A stretch of DNA of 60,000 nt from Cryptomeria japonica (lineage: Eukaryota; Streptophyta; Pinopsida; Cupressales; Cupressaceae): contig NC_081410.1 in NCBI RefSeq assembly GCF_030272615.1, forward strand, positions 260,080,437-260,140,436, read 5' to 3'. The notes under the pieces were generated by a model. The model saw only the letters and a program-made list of their open reading frames with translations, did no database searches and had not been told where the DNA came from. Positions 21,461 through 35,147 of the stretch are shown here, in pieces; the stretch's first letter is position 1; each line of letters opens with the position of its first letter. A program made the position numbers and the translations under genes.

Positions 21461-24400
21461 TACCTACTACTAGTACGCCCGCTTACAAAAATTAAAATGT
21501 CATTTCAAAAATAATTTATGTGCCAATTTTGATTTTATAATCAAATTTTAGGGTCAACCCCTATAATTTTTTTTTAATTTGAAAATTGGGGATTTAATTA
21601 GATCAACAAAAAATTCATAATCCATTCAGTATAACTTGCATTTTTAGCCTAATAGGCTATTTTTTTCCACAGAGCATAGCTTTGGCTAGGAGTGTCGAAT
21701 TCTCAACTTCTTATAGTCGTTTGAAAGGTGACTTAGAGCACTACGTAGTGGAGTTGGTTTTTTTTTCAATATTTTTTTGTTTGGATAGTGAAATACTTGC
21801 TAGAAGTTCGATGTACCTTTTTTGCTTTGAGAGGTCATAACTTGGGCATATGGAGTCAGATTTTGGACTTCGAATAGTCAAAAAGAATCTTGTTCAAAGC
21901 ACTATACAGCTGAGTAAGTTTGGAATTATTTTAGAATGATTTATTTGTTGTTATTCTAATATGAGTTGTTTATGGGTTCTCTTAACTATGGTGACTTTAT
22001 AAGTTTATGTAAAATTAAATATTAGAGGTTTTGAACTTGTGTCATTGTATACTTAGTTATGTATACTTGTTTATGCCCATTGACCTTTCATTGTTGATCC
22101 ATATTCAGATTGGTGTCTTATTTTAGACACTTGGGTTAAAGATTTGGTTGTCATGTTGAGGAGCAGAGATGGTGTTACTATGTATAGTCATGATGGGGGA
22201 CCTATTTTGTTCACTATGTGATGCTTACAAGTGTGACACATTGGGAGTTAGATGCTTATCTTCAAATTATGATTGGAAATGTTGACAGCTTGGAACCATG
22301 GACGACTCATGGAGTCTTTGTTAGATATGTTGTATATGCTTTGTTATTGACATTTTATTCTTGTTTGATATGATGTTGTTGTTATTTCATGGCTTACTCT
22401 TGATACACATTTAGAGTTATGGCATGATACAAGTGATTATTATGTTGATTAGAGGATATGTTCTTTCTTGATGGATATGGTTAGATCATGAAGTCAAGAT
22501 TTGTGTTCTTGATTCATGATTAGATCTTTGAAATTGATCTTGGTTGGTTCTCTTGGTATTGAGTGCATGCCCATTTGCTTGATTACTTCGAGATGGTGCT
22601 ATCTTGCATTTTGGAGTTTGGTATGGGTTGATTGGTTATATGTGCTCATGGATAATTGGAGACATAGGTGAGGCTTGGACTTCTCTTATGACTAGTGACA
22701 TGTTGTTGAGATAGATACTCTTGATGAGGTTTCAATAGGATGTCTAGGGAGTCTACACCTTGGTTGGAAATGAGTTCAACATGGACCTATGAGGAGTTTT
22801 TTCTTAGATGATATATGATGACTTGGATGTCTCAAAGGAGCATTCTCATTCCCCAGATGTTCATGTTTCCTACTGATTACTCCAAGATCCCTCTATGAGA
22901 GGCCAATCTGAATCTTCAAAGCCCAAGTTATGACAACGACACTAGTCACCCTCTTTGCACTTTAAGCTCTATAAAACCTAGGTGGGTATCCCTTACTACG
23001 ACACCTTTGATGTTTCTAGACTTATTTGATGCTACTACATATATGTTCTCAGGCTGTTATATGATTCAATAAACTTCAAACCTTGTAGGATGTGGCATCC
23101 ATCCTTATACAATTATGATCACAATGAAAACTACCTATCCTATGTGCTTGAAAATGAAAAATGATAAAATAAAATAGTTATTGTATTGATAAAAATTTAT
23201 CTTTTCCATAATTAGCAACACAATATCATGATCAGTGTCTTATCCATTGGGTTAGATGAACCATTATTACAATATAAAATATGTATATTTTGCATCATCT
23301 TTTGCCTGCTATGATTGATACCTAATATTAGTCACAACATGAAATGAATTTCATAATTTCAACTTAGTACTTACTCTCTACACAGAATCCTTTTGAATAA
23401 AATTAGCGAATTTAATCCTATACTTTAGAAGAAGCTGAAAATTACTCAAACTCAACAACACAGTGAAGACATATGAACCAAAAACCCTTGATTTTATTGA
23501 TTCGTATAAGATTCTAGATAAAAAACAAAGAGAAACAAATTAGAAATCATAGAATTAGATTTCAGGTTGTCTTTATATTTGCCAAATATGTGCATACTAA
23601 ATCACAATCACAATATTGCACTGCAAAACTTATGAACATTGTTGCATACTATTCACCCTTGGTGAAAAATAAGTATACAAGCTTCTCTCAGAACTAATTG
23701 TATTATATATTTGTCTCGAGGAAGAAGAATAAAATAAGGCCTTGATTATCCTCTTATAGAAATTTTTTGAGGATGCAACAAGCTTCGGGCCTTTTACAAT
23801 ACCAAAATTTAGGTAACTGCCTGACAGGAAAAAGACAAACAACTTTTTGGACCTCCTGACAAATCCAAACATTCCTCTATATTGCTCCATAGGTGGTAGA
23901 TATTGGGGATGAGTTGGGGATGATATAGAATCCTTTTTTCCTTTCTCGATCTCCTTTATCAGGTTGAAAAGTGTGATAATCCTGCAAACCTATTAAATGC
24001 ACAGTGACAAAGAGTAGCTTACAGATCCTTCTAAGAGATATGTAATTAATAGGAAGATAAGGGTCAATATCTTTAGATAAAAATAAAGATTGGTGATTCA
24101 TTCAAGGAATACACCATCTAAAACCCATTACATCTGAGAAAAGAAGGAGAACAACAGAATGAAAGAAAAGGCGGGAAACTACAATTTTGAAAATTCCAAC
24201 TTTCAAAATTTGAAAAAAATAGGAAAAGAAAGAAAAGAGTATTAGAAATCCTCAAATCCATGGTCCTTGATTTTTTGGAGTCCTCTGATATGCCCTTTTT
24301 ATTCTTAATCTTCTATTTCTAATCTAACCACCTCCACTCTGGTCATCCCTAGCTTCCTAGCTTCTTCAAGAACTGTGCATCATTTACAAAGATATGAGGG
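21461..24400. other. C internal region, no supportable gene
   Basis: This resumes the C leader interrupted at 9214. It is AT-rich, low in coding potential and stops are dense in all frames. Short frames at 23630-24101 on the minus strand have no recognisable motif. Parts near 22350-22700 resemble in texture the C 3' region at 43700-44700. Confidence 0.45.
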
Positions 24401-24411
24401 AACATCTGACC

Positions 24412-27400
24412 TTATATTTTTTTTATGTCTACCTTCCATTTTGATTTGGACCTAATAACTTTACCATCTTCTACTCTACTTCTTTCTTTATCAAACAGAG
24501 TTGGCATGTGACTTGTAACCAGGCACCGAAAAATCCTAAGCTCATCACCAATCCTTTGTGTGTACAACTTATGAAGAGAAAAAATAAGATTAACCACCTC
24601 AAATATTTCTTTAAATCTCATGATCATGGTATATAAGTGATTTGGGAGAGTTTTAACCATTGAAAACTCTAGTGTTGCAATTGCCTTGCCCATATGAGAT
24701 AATGAGAAAGCTATGAATTGTTGCCACTTCATATTTTCTTGAGAGAGACTCATTAACTCTCTATGTTCATCCCAAGTTGTGTCTGCATGATCCAAAATTT
24801 TATTAATCCTTGACACAAGCAATGATTGGGGCATCTCTTCTCTTACTCTCATCTCCATATGTGAGGTATCTCCCCTCAACACATCAATCTCATTGTTCAA
24901 CCTTGCAATTTCCAATCTAGCTTGAGCAAGGTCATTTATTAATCCTATTGCTTCATCAAAAGAGTACTTGATCATGCTAGGAGATTTATATGTATAGGCC
25001 CTACATATAATTTCTCCTTTAATGTTGTCACCCTTTCTCTTAGGATGAGGACCTCCTCCTTTGTCTTTAAGGCAACCTTGTGACAAAACTTTGCTACATT
25101 GAGATTTAGGCATGTCACCTATGTGATGGATGTGTTAGCAACTCTTTTGACTAGTAAACTCCCAAATAATTGATCAATCTCATGACTCATTCTAGGCCTT
25201 TTTGTAACCCTATGAAGGCACCAAATAACAAGTTGATCAACATGATCATCAAAAATCACCCCAGAAAGCACCTTCTCTTTTTTTCATGGGTCCATTGCAT
25301 CCAAATCAATATCATGCATTTTCCTCAATTCATCAAAAACAATGGAAGAAGAAATGTCCCATTCCTCCAAAATGAGTACTCCACTTCTTTTTACAATTTC
25401 TCATCCTACCTCAGGAGTCATAGTTGCAAACTGCTCATTTGCAACCTTTAATATTTCATCCTTCATTTTCACCCTTTCATCATACCCCAAACTATCAAAT
25501 TAAATACATCTCCTTCTTTCCTTTTCATTTTTCAAGTTCCTTATCACAAAGTACTTGAATTCCCTAGTATTCACAAAATCATCATTACTCATAAATTGTT
25601 CACAAGCATTTATCCTCACATCCTAACTAAGGTCACCCCCAAATTTGAATGCATCGAGGGCCCATTCCTTAGAGGGACTTTGAATTGTAACCCCTAACCT
25701 CGTATCAAACCTATGAGGGTATAAAGATTCATCTCCTTGAAATTTAAAACCTTCATAATATTGGAAAGGGATATCTCTTCCCAGGGATAATATATGCAGC
25801 GGGGTCACAACTCTTGAGCTTTGTAGTACTTGGGAAAGAGGGCCACCTAAGGAGGATGCAACCATAGGTTTTTTCATAGAAAATTTTGCAAGAAATATTT
25901 GTGAAGGAGAGGGGTCAAAATATATAGGAACAATATTAGGGATTGAAGAGGGATCATCAAGGCTTGGTGGGGGAGACGCAGGACCAATGGGAGAACCAAT
26001 TGACTGAGGAGATTTTGGCCTTTCCTCTTCTATTTCTGGAATAAGTGGTACAACATCCAATTGTGGCCTTTCATGAGGTAGAGGGATGATGTCAACATCT
26101 GGATAAGTGGCAAATATGACCTCATCCTTTCCTCTAGTATTAGCAACATTTGCCATCCAAGAGAGTAAGCATCATTCTCCCTTTTCTTCTTGTGTTCCTC
26201 ATACTAGATCTTATACCACCTTTATTTTATATTTAGCACATCATCATAGTCTTTTGAATTTCTTATAAGATCATCCTCATTATCCCATTCATGTTCTGGT
26301 ATCTTCGCCTTCCCAAGCTTCCTGACAAAACATTCAAAATCATAAAATGTATACTTTACCCGAGGAAGTTTGTACCTATTCAACATAGAATCAAGGATCT
26401 CATATTCTTTCTTATTCAAGACATGATACATTCCAATCACAACTTGTGATGGGATCAATGATCATTTCTTATGAGATCCACCCACCAAAGCCTTGTCATC
26501 TTCAATTAATTGATGCATTATCTCCAATAGGGAACCCTATCTTGAACAGTAATAGGTAGATGTTGAGGAGTGATAGGGCTACCAAACACACTAATAATTG
26601 TATGGTCTTTGAATTAGAACCATGATTACCAATTGTGAGGGATATCTAATTTAGGTTTAAGGTCCTTGGGTCTCAAAAATTCCTTATCTCTTTGGGATAG
26701 ACCCCATCTAACCTCCTTTTGTAAAATAATCAAGAGCTTCCTAACAAAATGATTTTCAAAAACTAAATAATTAAACTCATTCATGTGTGATTCCCAAATG
26801 TAAGCACATTCCTAGACTGGGGGTTTCTCCCCCTTAATCACAGTTGTGATTTGTAGGTTTGGGTGCCAAACCTTGAGGCCCTTGTACAAAAATATATGCA
26901 TCAACAAAGAATAATACCTGAAACTTGATGACTTTCCATTTTTAAAATCATGCTAGTATTATAAAGATCCTTGGCCATCAAGGAAGAAAAATCAAAAGGC
27001 CTATTGATATCCTTGCTTTGGATATCCATACATATTACCAGCATCCAATTAGGAATCAAATCTCTTGAATCTTTGGCACACACCTGGCATAAAGCATAAT
27101 ATGTGTCTATGAAATAACTAACAAACAGATTAATACTATAAGAGGCAACTTGATGTGGAGTTAATTTTTCATCATCCCCCTTTATCCCTAGAGGCCTAAA
27201 CGAAGCCAAAATCCGGCCATGTAGGTTCTTGTTATTTTTTTATTCTGCCTCTAGCTCCTATGAATCAACGGCTCAATCTATATTAGGGTTGAGCATAAAT
27301 ACCTCATTGATAACATCTCTTGTAATTTGGGTGAGTCTCCCACCCTCACTAGCCACAATCTCTCTGGTATCAAGTTTGTAATGTGCAAAAATGTCAGTGA

Positions 27401-27690
27401 TCAACTCAGTGTTGACATACACATTTGGCACCACAAGTCTCCCCAAATTGCAATTCCATATGTTTGAAACTTGAATTCTTTCGTTCTTGTTATATCCTTT
27501 TCTCTAGAGGCTAAAACCCCAAGGTGGAATTGGTGCATCCCTATTTTTTCCTAAATGATCAATGATAAACTCATCTGGCCTAGACCCCAGCTTCAACCTC
27601 TTTTGTGTTTCAATTGAGCCAGGAAATTGAGCAATTATCTCCTCTAAAAACCTTTCTCTTTCCCAATCTAGAAGGTTCTACCATTTTCAA
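24412..27690 (-). pseudogene. Antisense gene of element C (unrecognised protein, decayed)
   Basis: In the minus sense there is an N-terminal part at about 27680-27270 (FLEEIIAQFPGSIETQKR, NLGRLVVPNVYVNTELI, FAHYKLDTREIVASEGGRL, INEVFMLNPN). Next come 27209-26901 (HQVASYSINLFVSYFIDTYY), 26458-26222 (MYHVLNKKEYEILDSML), and a proline/acid-rich segment at 26156-25623 (PLIPEIEEERPKSPQS). A 233-residue open C-terminal part at 25113-24412 has a heptad-like helix (INDLAQARLEIARLNNEIDVL). Stops and frameshifts separate the parts. I do not recognise the family; it resembles antisense accessory ORFs of plant retroelements. It shares its layout and the F-x-x-Y/F-x-L-x-TR motif with the gene in insert I. 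Confidence 0.55.
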
Positions 27691-29389
27691 GGTTAGGGTT
27701 TTCTCAAAACTATTGAGGTAGTAGCATATGGCTCCAAAACTAGGCTCAAATTACAACTTGAGCATTCAATGGCCTATAAACAGTCAAGAAACACATAGAA
27801 GGCAATAGGAAGGATATAGAAATGTGTAGCAAGAATATTGCAACAACCCTTATCACATAAACCCCAATTACGATAGCAAGGAATTACAAAGAGGTTTGAA
27901 GACTATCCAAAGCACTGTAAATGTGAAATTGAACAAAGACGGTGTTGATATAGCTGAAGAAATCTGCATCATAACGGGCAATTAAATTCATTTACTACAT
28001 GCACGTAGGCTAGTGTGATGGTGGGAGATAGACGTTACAATTCATATTTGAACATTGGGGCCCCAACTGCAAAATCTCGGTTACTCAGTGGAATGAAAAC
28101 TTGGCATGTAGAAACTTTATTATTTTTTATTCACCGTTGTCTTTTCAAGTTTTCGTGGCACCACGGAACTAGCCTAATTTCACATCTCTTCTCAATTGCG
28201 TGAAGATCATAGTCGTTGATCCACTACAAAAGCATCTCCTTTTACCTTACTTAGAAGATGGAAGCACAGGGCCCATAACCTTATTACATGGTCTAGCCAT
28301 CTATGCATCCATGCTTTTATTGGTCCAAGGTATCAGGCATCATCTTTTGTGGGGCCTACATGCCACATGCGCAATGGAGTTGTGGAGTTAAGCTTTATGT
28401 GCATCTTCAACCAATCATGCAATCGCACAAGGATCCTATCTGTCAATACCATGCAAACTGACAATGCAATACTATGTGTAAGAAGCAAGAGCACCACACC
28501 CACCTCTCTGCCATGTCACCTAGCCTTTCATCTATCACCTATCTATTTGCCCAAGCATTTACAATCACCACCGGTAGGTCCCATGCACCACGTAGGCAGG
28601 CAGGGCTGCGGAATTAACTTCTTCAAGAAACTTTGGGTAATCACGTAGTTGTGCAATGATCCAAATAATTAGATCAGTAGGAAATGATCATTCATTAAAG
28701 CAATGAATAGCATGAGGATATTGGGCCCACCCTGTCTATGTGTTCACCAGTACCCATTAGGCAAGAATTTATTGGTCCACCTAAATCATGACCTATTCAA
28801 ATGGGGTCCATGTGCCAAGTAGGAAGGCGGGGTTGCAGAGTTAGTGCATGCTAGCTCTTTGATATAATTGCATAATTGTGCGAAGATCTAGATCATAGAT
28901 CTGACCAAAGGTGCAGTAAAATAAAGAGTCCTATAAAATGAACCAATTGGGTGACAAACACAAAGGGGCCGGTCATTGGAATGATGTGATAGGCTCAAGT
29001 GATGACTTAAGGTACTGAAAACTAGTTATGGGGAGTCACTACACAAATAGAATGAAGGGACCATGCAACAACGATAGGGTTTAGGGTTTAAGGGCTTAAG
29101 ACCTAATATGGTGTGAGAAATTTAGACCCTAAACCTTTGCTAGATAAAATTTTCAAAATACATCCCAACACTAGACATGGCCTACTTTGTGGTTTATCAC
29201 TTGATAGGTATTTCCCATTCTTTTTTTTAGGTACATTATCATTTATGATTTTTCTTCTTATGCATATGGATATTGAGCTACACTTATTTGGTTCTAGATG
29301 GTTCATTTGAGGAGTGTCCATGGCATGTTTATCTCCTTATGCATTATGCTTCATTTACAATGGCATATGTATTGGTGTTGAGTTTAGGA
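27691..29389. other. C internal region upstream of its antisense gene, no gene seen
   Basis: Seventeen hundred bases hold only short unconvincing frames. They would include the promoter and leader of the antisense gene if that gene was ever transcribed. The right end is the GATAG target duplication of solo LTR H. Confidence 0.45.
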
Positions 29390-30153
29390 GATAGTGTTAA
29401 ATGGTTGAATTGTTTGGAATACTGAGAGGGGGTGAATCAATATTCCCATAGCAATAAAAAAATTCAATGATTTTAACCTTAGCAATTAATCTCAACAACA
29501 TGAAACAACAAATGTAGAATAAATGAAAAACATGATCACAAGATAGACACTAGATTTTTATACGTGGAAAACCCAAATGGGAAAAACAATGGAGAGGGTT
29601 AGCTCTTGGGATAATATAACTAGTTATATGGTGTTTACAAAAGGGTGACTCACTGTCGGATGGCAAATACAACACGGCTCAGTGCTGAAGTGCTCACTGC
29701 AATAGAAATAAGTGAACTAAAAAAAATTGCATCTCCAAATGCATGAGGTCAGTTCCAAGATAAGCTTAGCTATCAAAACAACAACTTACAATAAATTTGG
29801 TGAGGGATCTCTGCAACACTTTCTCCAACTTGCCAACACAACTTCTTGGAGCAGATCCGGTAAGGGATTACTGCAACTTTGTCTTCAATCTATCAAACCA
29901 ACTGCTTGCGGAAGATCCAGTAAGGGATTACTACAACATTGTCTTCAATATGTCAATCCAACTCCTTGCAACAAATCTAGTAAGGGATTACTGCAACACT
30001 ATCATTTCACTCGCACTTTCCACACTTATACACACCTTTGCTCTTTACTACTGACACCACACACTGCTCCCATACACTTTTTGTCTCTATCTCACTCACT
30101 TCACTTGCATGCCACACATAAACACTTCATACTTACATCCACATACATGTACT

Positions 30154-30155
<2 letters not shown>

Positions 30156-30192
<37 letters not shown>
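30156..30192. repeat. (TG)n microsatellite in H
   Basis: A perfect dinucleotide run of about 37 bp lies inside solo LTR H. The 190-residue open frame that spans it (29727-30299) is read through by this run and has no protein-like features. Confidence 0.95.
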
Positions 30193-30193
<1 letters not shown>

Positions 30194-30548
30194 GGTAAGC
30201 ACATACACTAAGATAGTGTGTTGGCCAAGCACAAAAGGTTTATACTATAATGCATTGCTCGAATCAACATGCCACTCAAATATGCCTCGACCAAAATAGG
30301 GTAACCAAGTTGGCCTTCACTGATCTTCTACATGCTTCCTTCTTATTTACCATAACACACACTTCAATTATTGAAACAAAACAAAGGTCTTCCAGATCCA
30401 TAGACACAAACACATAAGCACAAATTCCAAGCATAACGACTTCCATCTTCAAGATATGAATGCTACAAATTTTGGAGCATAGAATTAATAGATCGTGTTG
30501 CAATACAAACATATACAAACATCTGGATAGAAATTCAATTGTCACAAC

Positions 30549-31039
30549 TATTGGTGTAATTATTTATTCAAGTTGGATATAATTACACTTTACTTAAGTT
30601 TACTTAGGTACATGCATAACATAGTAGTTTGCATATGAGACACTTAGGGAGATGTTCATACATTAGGAGTGTGTATGTAGGAGAATTTCCACCTTTTATA
30701 GTGTGATCTTGTTGTTACTTTATCATATCTACTTATTGTGGGATGATAATTCCACCTTCAGTGGGTGATCCAACTCATGTGGAATATTTTACTATTTCCC
30801 CTACCTACCCCTACCTACCCTTGCATCTCATTGAGCCACATGTCATCATTGTGTGCTCTCCTGACTCTTAGCCTATCCTTTATAAGTAGGCTTATCATAC
30901 ATTGTATGTAATGATGATCCAGTTGATCTCTTTTGCATCTTGATAGGAATATGGTTTATACTTTTCATATTTTATCTCTCTTGTCATTGTGCTATCTTTT
31001 GGTCTATTTGATCTTGGTTGCTTCAAACATAATCTCACA
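30549..31039 (+). repeat. 5' LTR of element F
   Basis: This 491-bp LTR starts TATTGG (decayed TGTTGG) and ends ATCTCACA, pairing with 42983-43471. It contains a TATA-like TATAAG at 30881-30886 preceded by CCTT and embedded in CTTTATAAGTAGGCTTAT, conserved in the 3' copy. Confidence 0.9.
30879..30886 (+). promoter_or_regulatory. TATA-like element in F LTR
   Basis: CTTTATAAG context about 155 bp before the LTR end, conserved in the 3' LTR (near 43310). It is the likely start region of F transcription. Confidence 0.5.
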
Positions 31040-31050
31040 TGGTATCAGAG
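31040..31050 (+). promoter_or_regulatory. Primer binding site of element F
   Basis: TGGTATCAGAG directly abuts the LTR end and is an exact match to the plant initiator-methionine-tRNA complement over 11 bases. Confidence 0.9.
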
Positions 31051-32504
31051 TGGTTGAAGCACCATTGCATAGCCTTTGGAGATATTTTATTACATCCTTG
31101 AAGGAGGTGAAGAGGCAGATCTAAGGAGAAGAATTTTATAGAGGCATCCTAGACCAGATCCGACCTCACCATTGAATCCAAAAAGCCATTTCCATGAATT
31201 TTGACTACAAATACGCCTATGTTTGGGTAAAAATGATTTTGTATCAAAAAAAATTTAGTTTGAGGGCCATTAGGCACCTTCCAAACAACAGTTTGTAGAA
31301 TTATTTTTTGTTATATTTTATTTCTCCAATTTTATGAGATCTAGGCTGATTATTTGTCCCAAGAAAAAAATCAATCATTTTTTTATCTGAAAAAAATATT
31401 GTTTTGGGAAAAGGCTATTGTTGGACACATATTGTATTTGGTCAGTCCATATATTGCAGGCTTTGTCTCTATATTTTTTGCAGATCTCTTGTGACAAGCA
31501 CCTTTAATTTCCTTTGGTGTTGTTGAGAATTGCTTGGTTGTTTAGTGCTTCATTGCTTGGCAAGATTGATTTTGTCCAGTGTGGGTTCCATCCACTTTCT
31601 GCAAAACATATCTAAAGTCGTGTATCTCGTGTAATCGTGGTGATCAATATTAACTTTTGCACAGCCCATTCGCATCGCTTTGAGGGTCAGCCTTGTTCAC
31701 GGCCTGATTACAAATGCCTTGATCACTATTTTTGGGTGCCGCATTCTAGACCAAGCATTCATCATTAAAAGTGTGTGTGCTTATTGGAATTAAGAACCAA
31801 TTTCCATTTGAAGTTGTACTCAATATTTTCTCAGTGGTGATCTCACATCGGATCTCTAGTTGTGTTCACATTTTTATTGGTGTTTGGAGGTTGTTTCATA
31901 TTGTGTGGAGGTGACTTTATATTTGTTGGTGCTTGGCTTTTGTTTACTAGTGTTGAATGCAACCCCCAATTTACTCACATACTTTGTAAGTACCAACATA
32001 TTTTTTAAGAAAGAAAAAGAAAGTCAAAGTTTCTTAAAAGGACAACCTTTCATGGTCCACGTAAAATAGTATTACAACCTTTTGTGGTGTATGGGGTGTG
32101 GGTGAGGTCCCACATGGCCCCCACAAATTTTACTTTCTTTTTAATAGAAAAAATTTTATAAGAAAAAGAGATTTTGAAAATTTGAAATTCTTGAAAATGT
32201 ATTAAATAAAATCAAAGCATATTCCACCTGCTACAATCTATTCTCTTATGACATTAGTAGATCAACTCTCCTCTTGGCTAGCTTCCCTTCATTGAGCTTC
32301 TAAATCTAAGAGGCAATTTTCAAATGGCGATATCTTGGGCTCAAAACTCATTTTCCAGTGCAATTTGTCTTTGATTTGGGGTAGAATTTTGTGCTCTTTG
32401 TAGTGGTGTAGGTGGTTTTCCATTTTGATGCATGGATTTTCTATAAAATGCATATTTTCACCATTGTAGCTAAGTAATCCCCATTTCTACAACTTCGAGG
32501 ACTT
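31051..32504. other. F untranslated leader, left part
   Basis: This is a leader of about 1.45 kb without a supportable frame, interrupted at 32509 by element D and resuming at 40164 for another 370 bp before gag. The total leader of about 1.8 kb is long for a copia element and could hold packaging or dimerisation signals, which is inference. Confidence 0.5.
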
Positions 32505-32509
32505 TGTTC

Positions 32510-35090
32510 TATTGGTATTATGGATGTGTTGCATTGGTTTTGTCATTGATGTCAACACTTATCAACACTTATCCTTCTGGAGATCTTTGATTATGTTGAA
32601 CTGGCACATTATGATCACCGGCAAGTTCAGTGACTTATGTTGGCATTACAGTAAGAAAGATTGTTGATATTCAAGAAGGATATTGAGAAGGTTGTTGAAG
32701 ATTATTGATATAACTGAAGAAGGATGATAACTATCTTTATAACATTATTTTGTCATTGATGTCAAGAAATTGATTATCTGATTCAGTATGATGTTGCCAT
32801 ATCTTGAGAGGATTGATTAGAAGAGAATTAAGATGTCGGTAAAAGACACAGAAAGAATGTGATGAATAAAGGGAGGAATAAGTTATTCAATGGGAAACTA
32901 TTACCAAGTTAGACAATGATGAGATCATGATGTTTAGATATCCTACATATGTTGTTGATTGTAAGGTTAATACTATACTATGCAACTGGGCAAAGAACCT
33001 AGTCGGTAAACCCTAAGGTTATCGATATCAGTTAATGAAGTTGAAATGTCTACTGAGTAAAGTTTAGTACCTACCACGTTGCAACCGAGTTATGACAGTG
33101 TGCATTGGATGGATAAAAGAATGATTTAATGAAGGACAACAATTAGCTGGAAATGTATAAATGATTGGTATGTCGTGCATGAAGTTTGTTAAGGATCTGT
33201 GGCAAAGGAAAATCGGCAGGAAGATCTACAGCGCAAATTGAACCGCAATAACCTTGTGAAAGTTCCAAGAAGGTAATGCAAGTCCCGAAGTAAGGTAAAA
33301 CATTTTCAGATCGGAAGAATACATTGAACCTAGTCAAGTTTGAAGATCTGATGGCTAAGATTGATCATGGGAAATGTGATCAAGGAGATTCAGCAGTTAG
33401 CAATTTTTTATAAATAAGGAATTGTTGATAAACAATGTATGTGGGCAAGTGTATGCACAGGGATGCTACATAGTGATTACCGAGCACAGAATCTTGAAGA
33501 CATATTTGAATAACAGAGTAGAGAGCCCAGTAGAGGGACAAGCTAAGTCCTATGACTAGATTGTTTTGAGCAAATAAGAATCTGCTTTAGCATTTTAGAT
33601 GTGAAGTTGCAGATAGAATTTTATTACTATTATTTTGTAAGTGACATAAAATCTCTTAACCGAGTGGACTTAACAGTCTTATATGTAAACCCTCTAGCAA
33701 GGTAACATTCTAAATGAGTGTTTGAAATCCTTTGACAAGGTCACTTCTAACAAAGTGAAGATCCTAATAGATCTGAGGGAAATCCCTTAACCGGGTCACA
33801 TCTAGCAATGTGTTTGTAATCTTTAACAGGATTTTCTTTTAACCAAGCATACTCTAGAAGAGTATATTTCTTAGTGGGTCTGAAATCCAACAGTGGTTTT
33901 TCCCTATTTTGGTTTCTACGTTAAATCTAGTGTTATGAGTGTTATTATGATTATGTGTTCATAAGTTTGCATGTTTAGCAGTTTTTTGGTTAAGTTGTTG
34001 AAGTATAAGTTACCAAGGTTGAATCTGTTTATTTTATGGAAGTTTAAGTTTGTATGATTCACCCCCCCCCCTTCTCATCTTGTTAGCTATTGGCATCTGT
34101 ACTTTACATTAAGTATCAGAACTAACAACTTATGCACAGTCACCGATATTTGGTTCACTGGCAGGTTATATTGTTCACCAGCACTGAGGATAACTTGTTA
34201 TGATCTAGAGATCACTTGGTTATGTCAAAGACATGGTTTGGACACTTGGTTTTGGTATTTTAGTTATTGGTCTAATCAGGTCGACATATTTGTTGTTACC
34301 GGCAAATTGGTCTAGGTTATCGACCGGCATGCATTATCTATTCCAGATCAGCACGGCATGTTATAAAGATGATTTAATCAATTGGATATTATTGTAATTG
34401 TATTGAGCCGACATGATGCATCACATCTTGACTTATTTTTAATTGATTTAACTGTAATGTTATTTGTGAGCCGACCTACACATTTGGTCTTAGGTCTTGG
34501 TATATATGTAAGATCTCATTTGTGAGATGATGTAATAAGGAAGAAGAAAGATAATGGTATATGGTTATGGTATTGTAACATGGTATGTGCAAATATAGAA
34601 GATCATATGGGTAGACCATAGAAAAGGTGATTATCAGAGCTTAACCGGTACTGAATCTAGCATTGGAGATGCTACTTTGAGCAGTACATTATCATTGGAT
34701 TTAATCATCCAATTGTAGTCAGTGTGACTCCTATTTTGTGATTGAGCAGTGAGCTCTAGGCGGTTGGCCTTTCTGCATGTGGAGACCCCATTTGTACACA
34801 CATACTATCTGTAGTAGTATCATCTAATTGTGGGTAAGGTTTCCCACTATGTTTTTTTCCCTTACAGGGTTTCCACATACAAATATTTGTGTTATGTGTT
34901 GTGGATGTTGTTTCTCTTTATGTTATATGCATTAAGTTTCACCAGTACTGATATTAATTGTTAATTTGTTAACTGGCATTAAGTTTGGTTTACAGGTATT
35001 ATGTATCAAGTTTGATTAAGTTATATTTGGGTTGAAATTATTAGACAACTGGCTCACCCCCCCCCTCTCAGTTGCCTCCAGGTCCTAACA
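32510..35090 (+). repeat. 5' LTR of element D (contains solo LTR E)
   Basis: The LTR starts TATTGG (decayed TGTTGG) and ends TCCTAACA. Without E and its duplication it is about 1086 bp, close to the 1047 bp of the D-family LTR at 6256-7302. A TATA-like TATATATG lies at 34501-34508, the box TTTTTTTCCC...GGGTTTCCACATAC near 34855, and the poly-C tract near 35057. Confidence 0.9.
32638..34127 (+). mobile_element. Solo LTR E inside the D 5' LTR
   Basis: E starts TGTTGGC and ends CTAACA, with a perfect ACTTA duplication at 32633-32637 and 34128-34132. The intact site is seen in the D 3' LTR near 39815 (GTGACTTATGCACAG), which proves the insertion. E is 1490 bp and has no internal region. Inside, 33687-33830 has quasi-repeated units of the type AAATCC...AAGGTCAC, and near 33895 it has GGTTTTTCCC and GTTTCTACG. 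A poly-C run lies near 34061. Confidence 0.92.
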
Positions 35091-35092
35091 AT

Positions 35093-35105
35093 TGGTATCA
35101 GAGCC
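35093..35105 (+). promoter_or_regulatory. Primer binding site of element D
   Basis: TGGTATCAGAGCC lies two bases after the 5' LTR end and matches the initiator-methionine-tRNA complement exactly. Confidence 0.9.
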
Positions 35106-35147
35106 AAGTCCTCTTTTTGCAAAAGTTTAACAACTTGGGGAGATTCT

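Noticed and set aside
29727-30299. A 190-residue open frame with Ser/Thr/Cys/Val-rich sequence
   Set aside because: It is read through a (TG)n run and lies in the antisense side of solo LTR H; repeated SLQH-type phrases come from local repeats, with no protein-like motif.
8633-35105. tRNA-like matches at primer binding sites as tRNA genes
   Set aside because: They are only 11-16 bp complements of tRNA 3' ends placed after LTRs; no cloverleaf surrounds them.
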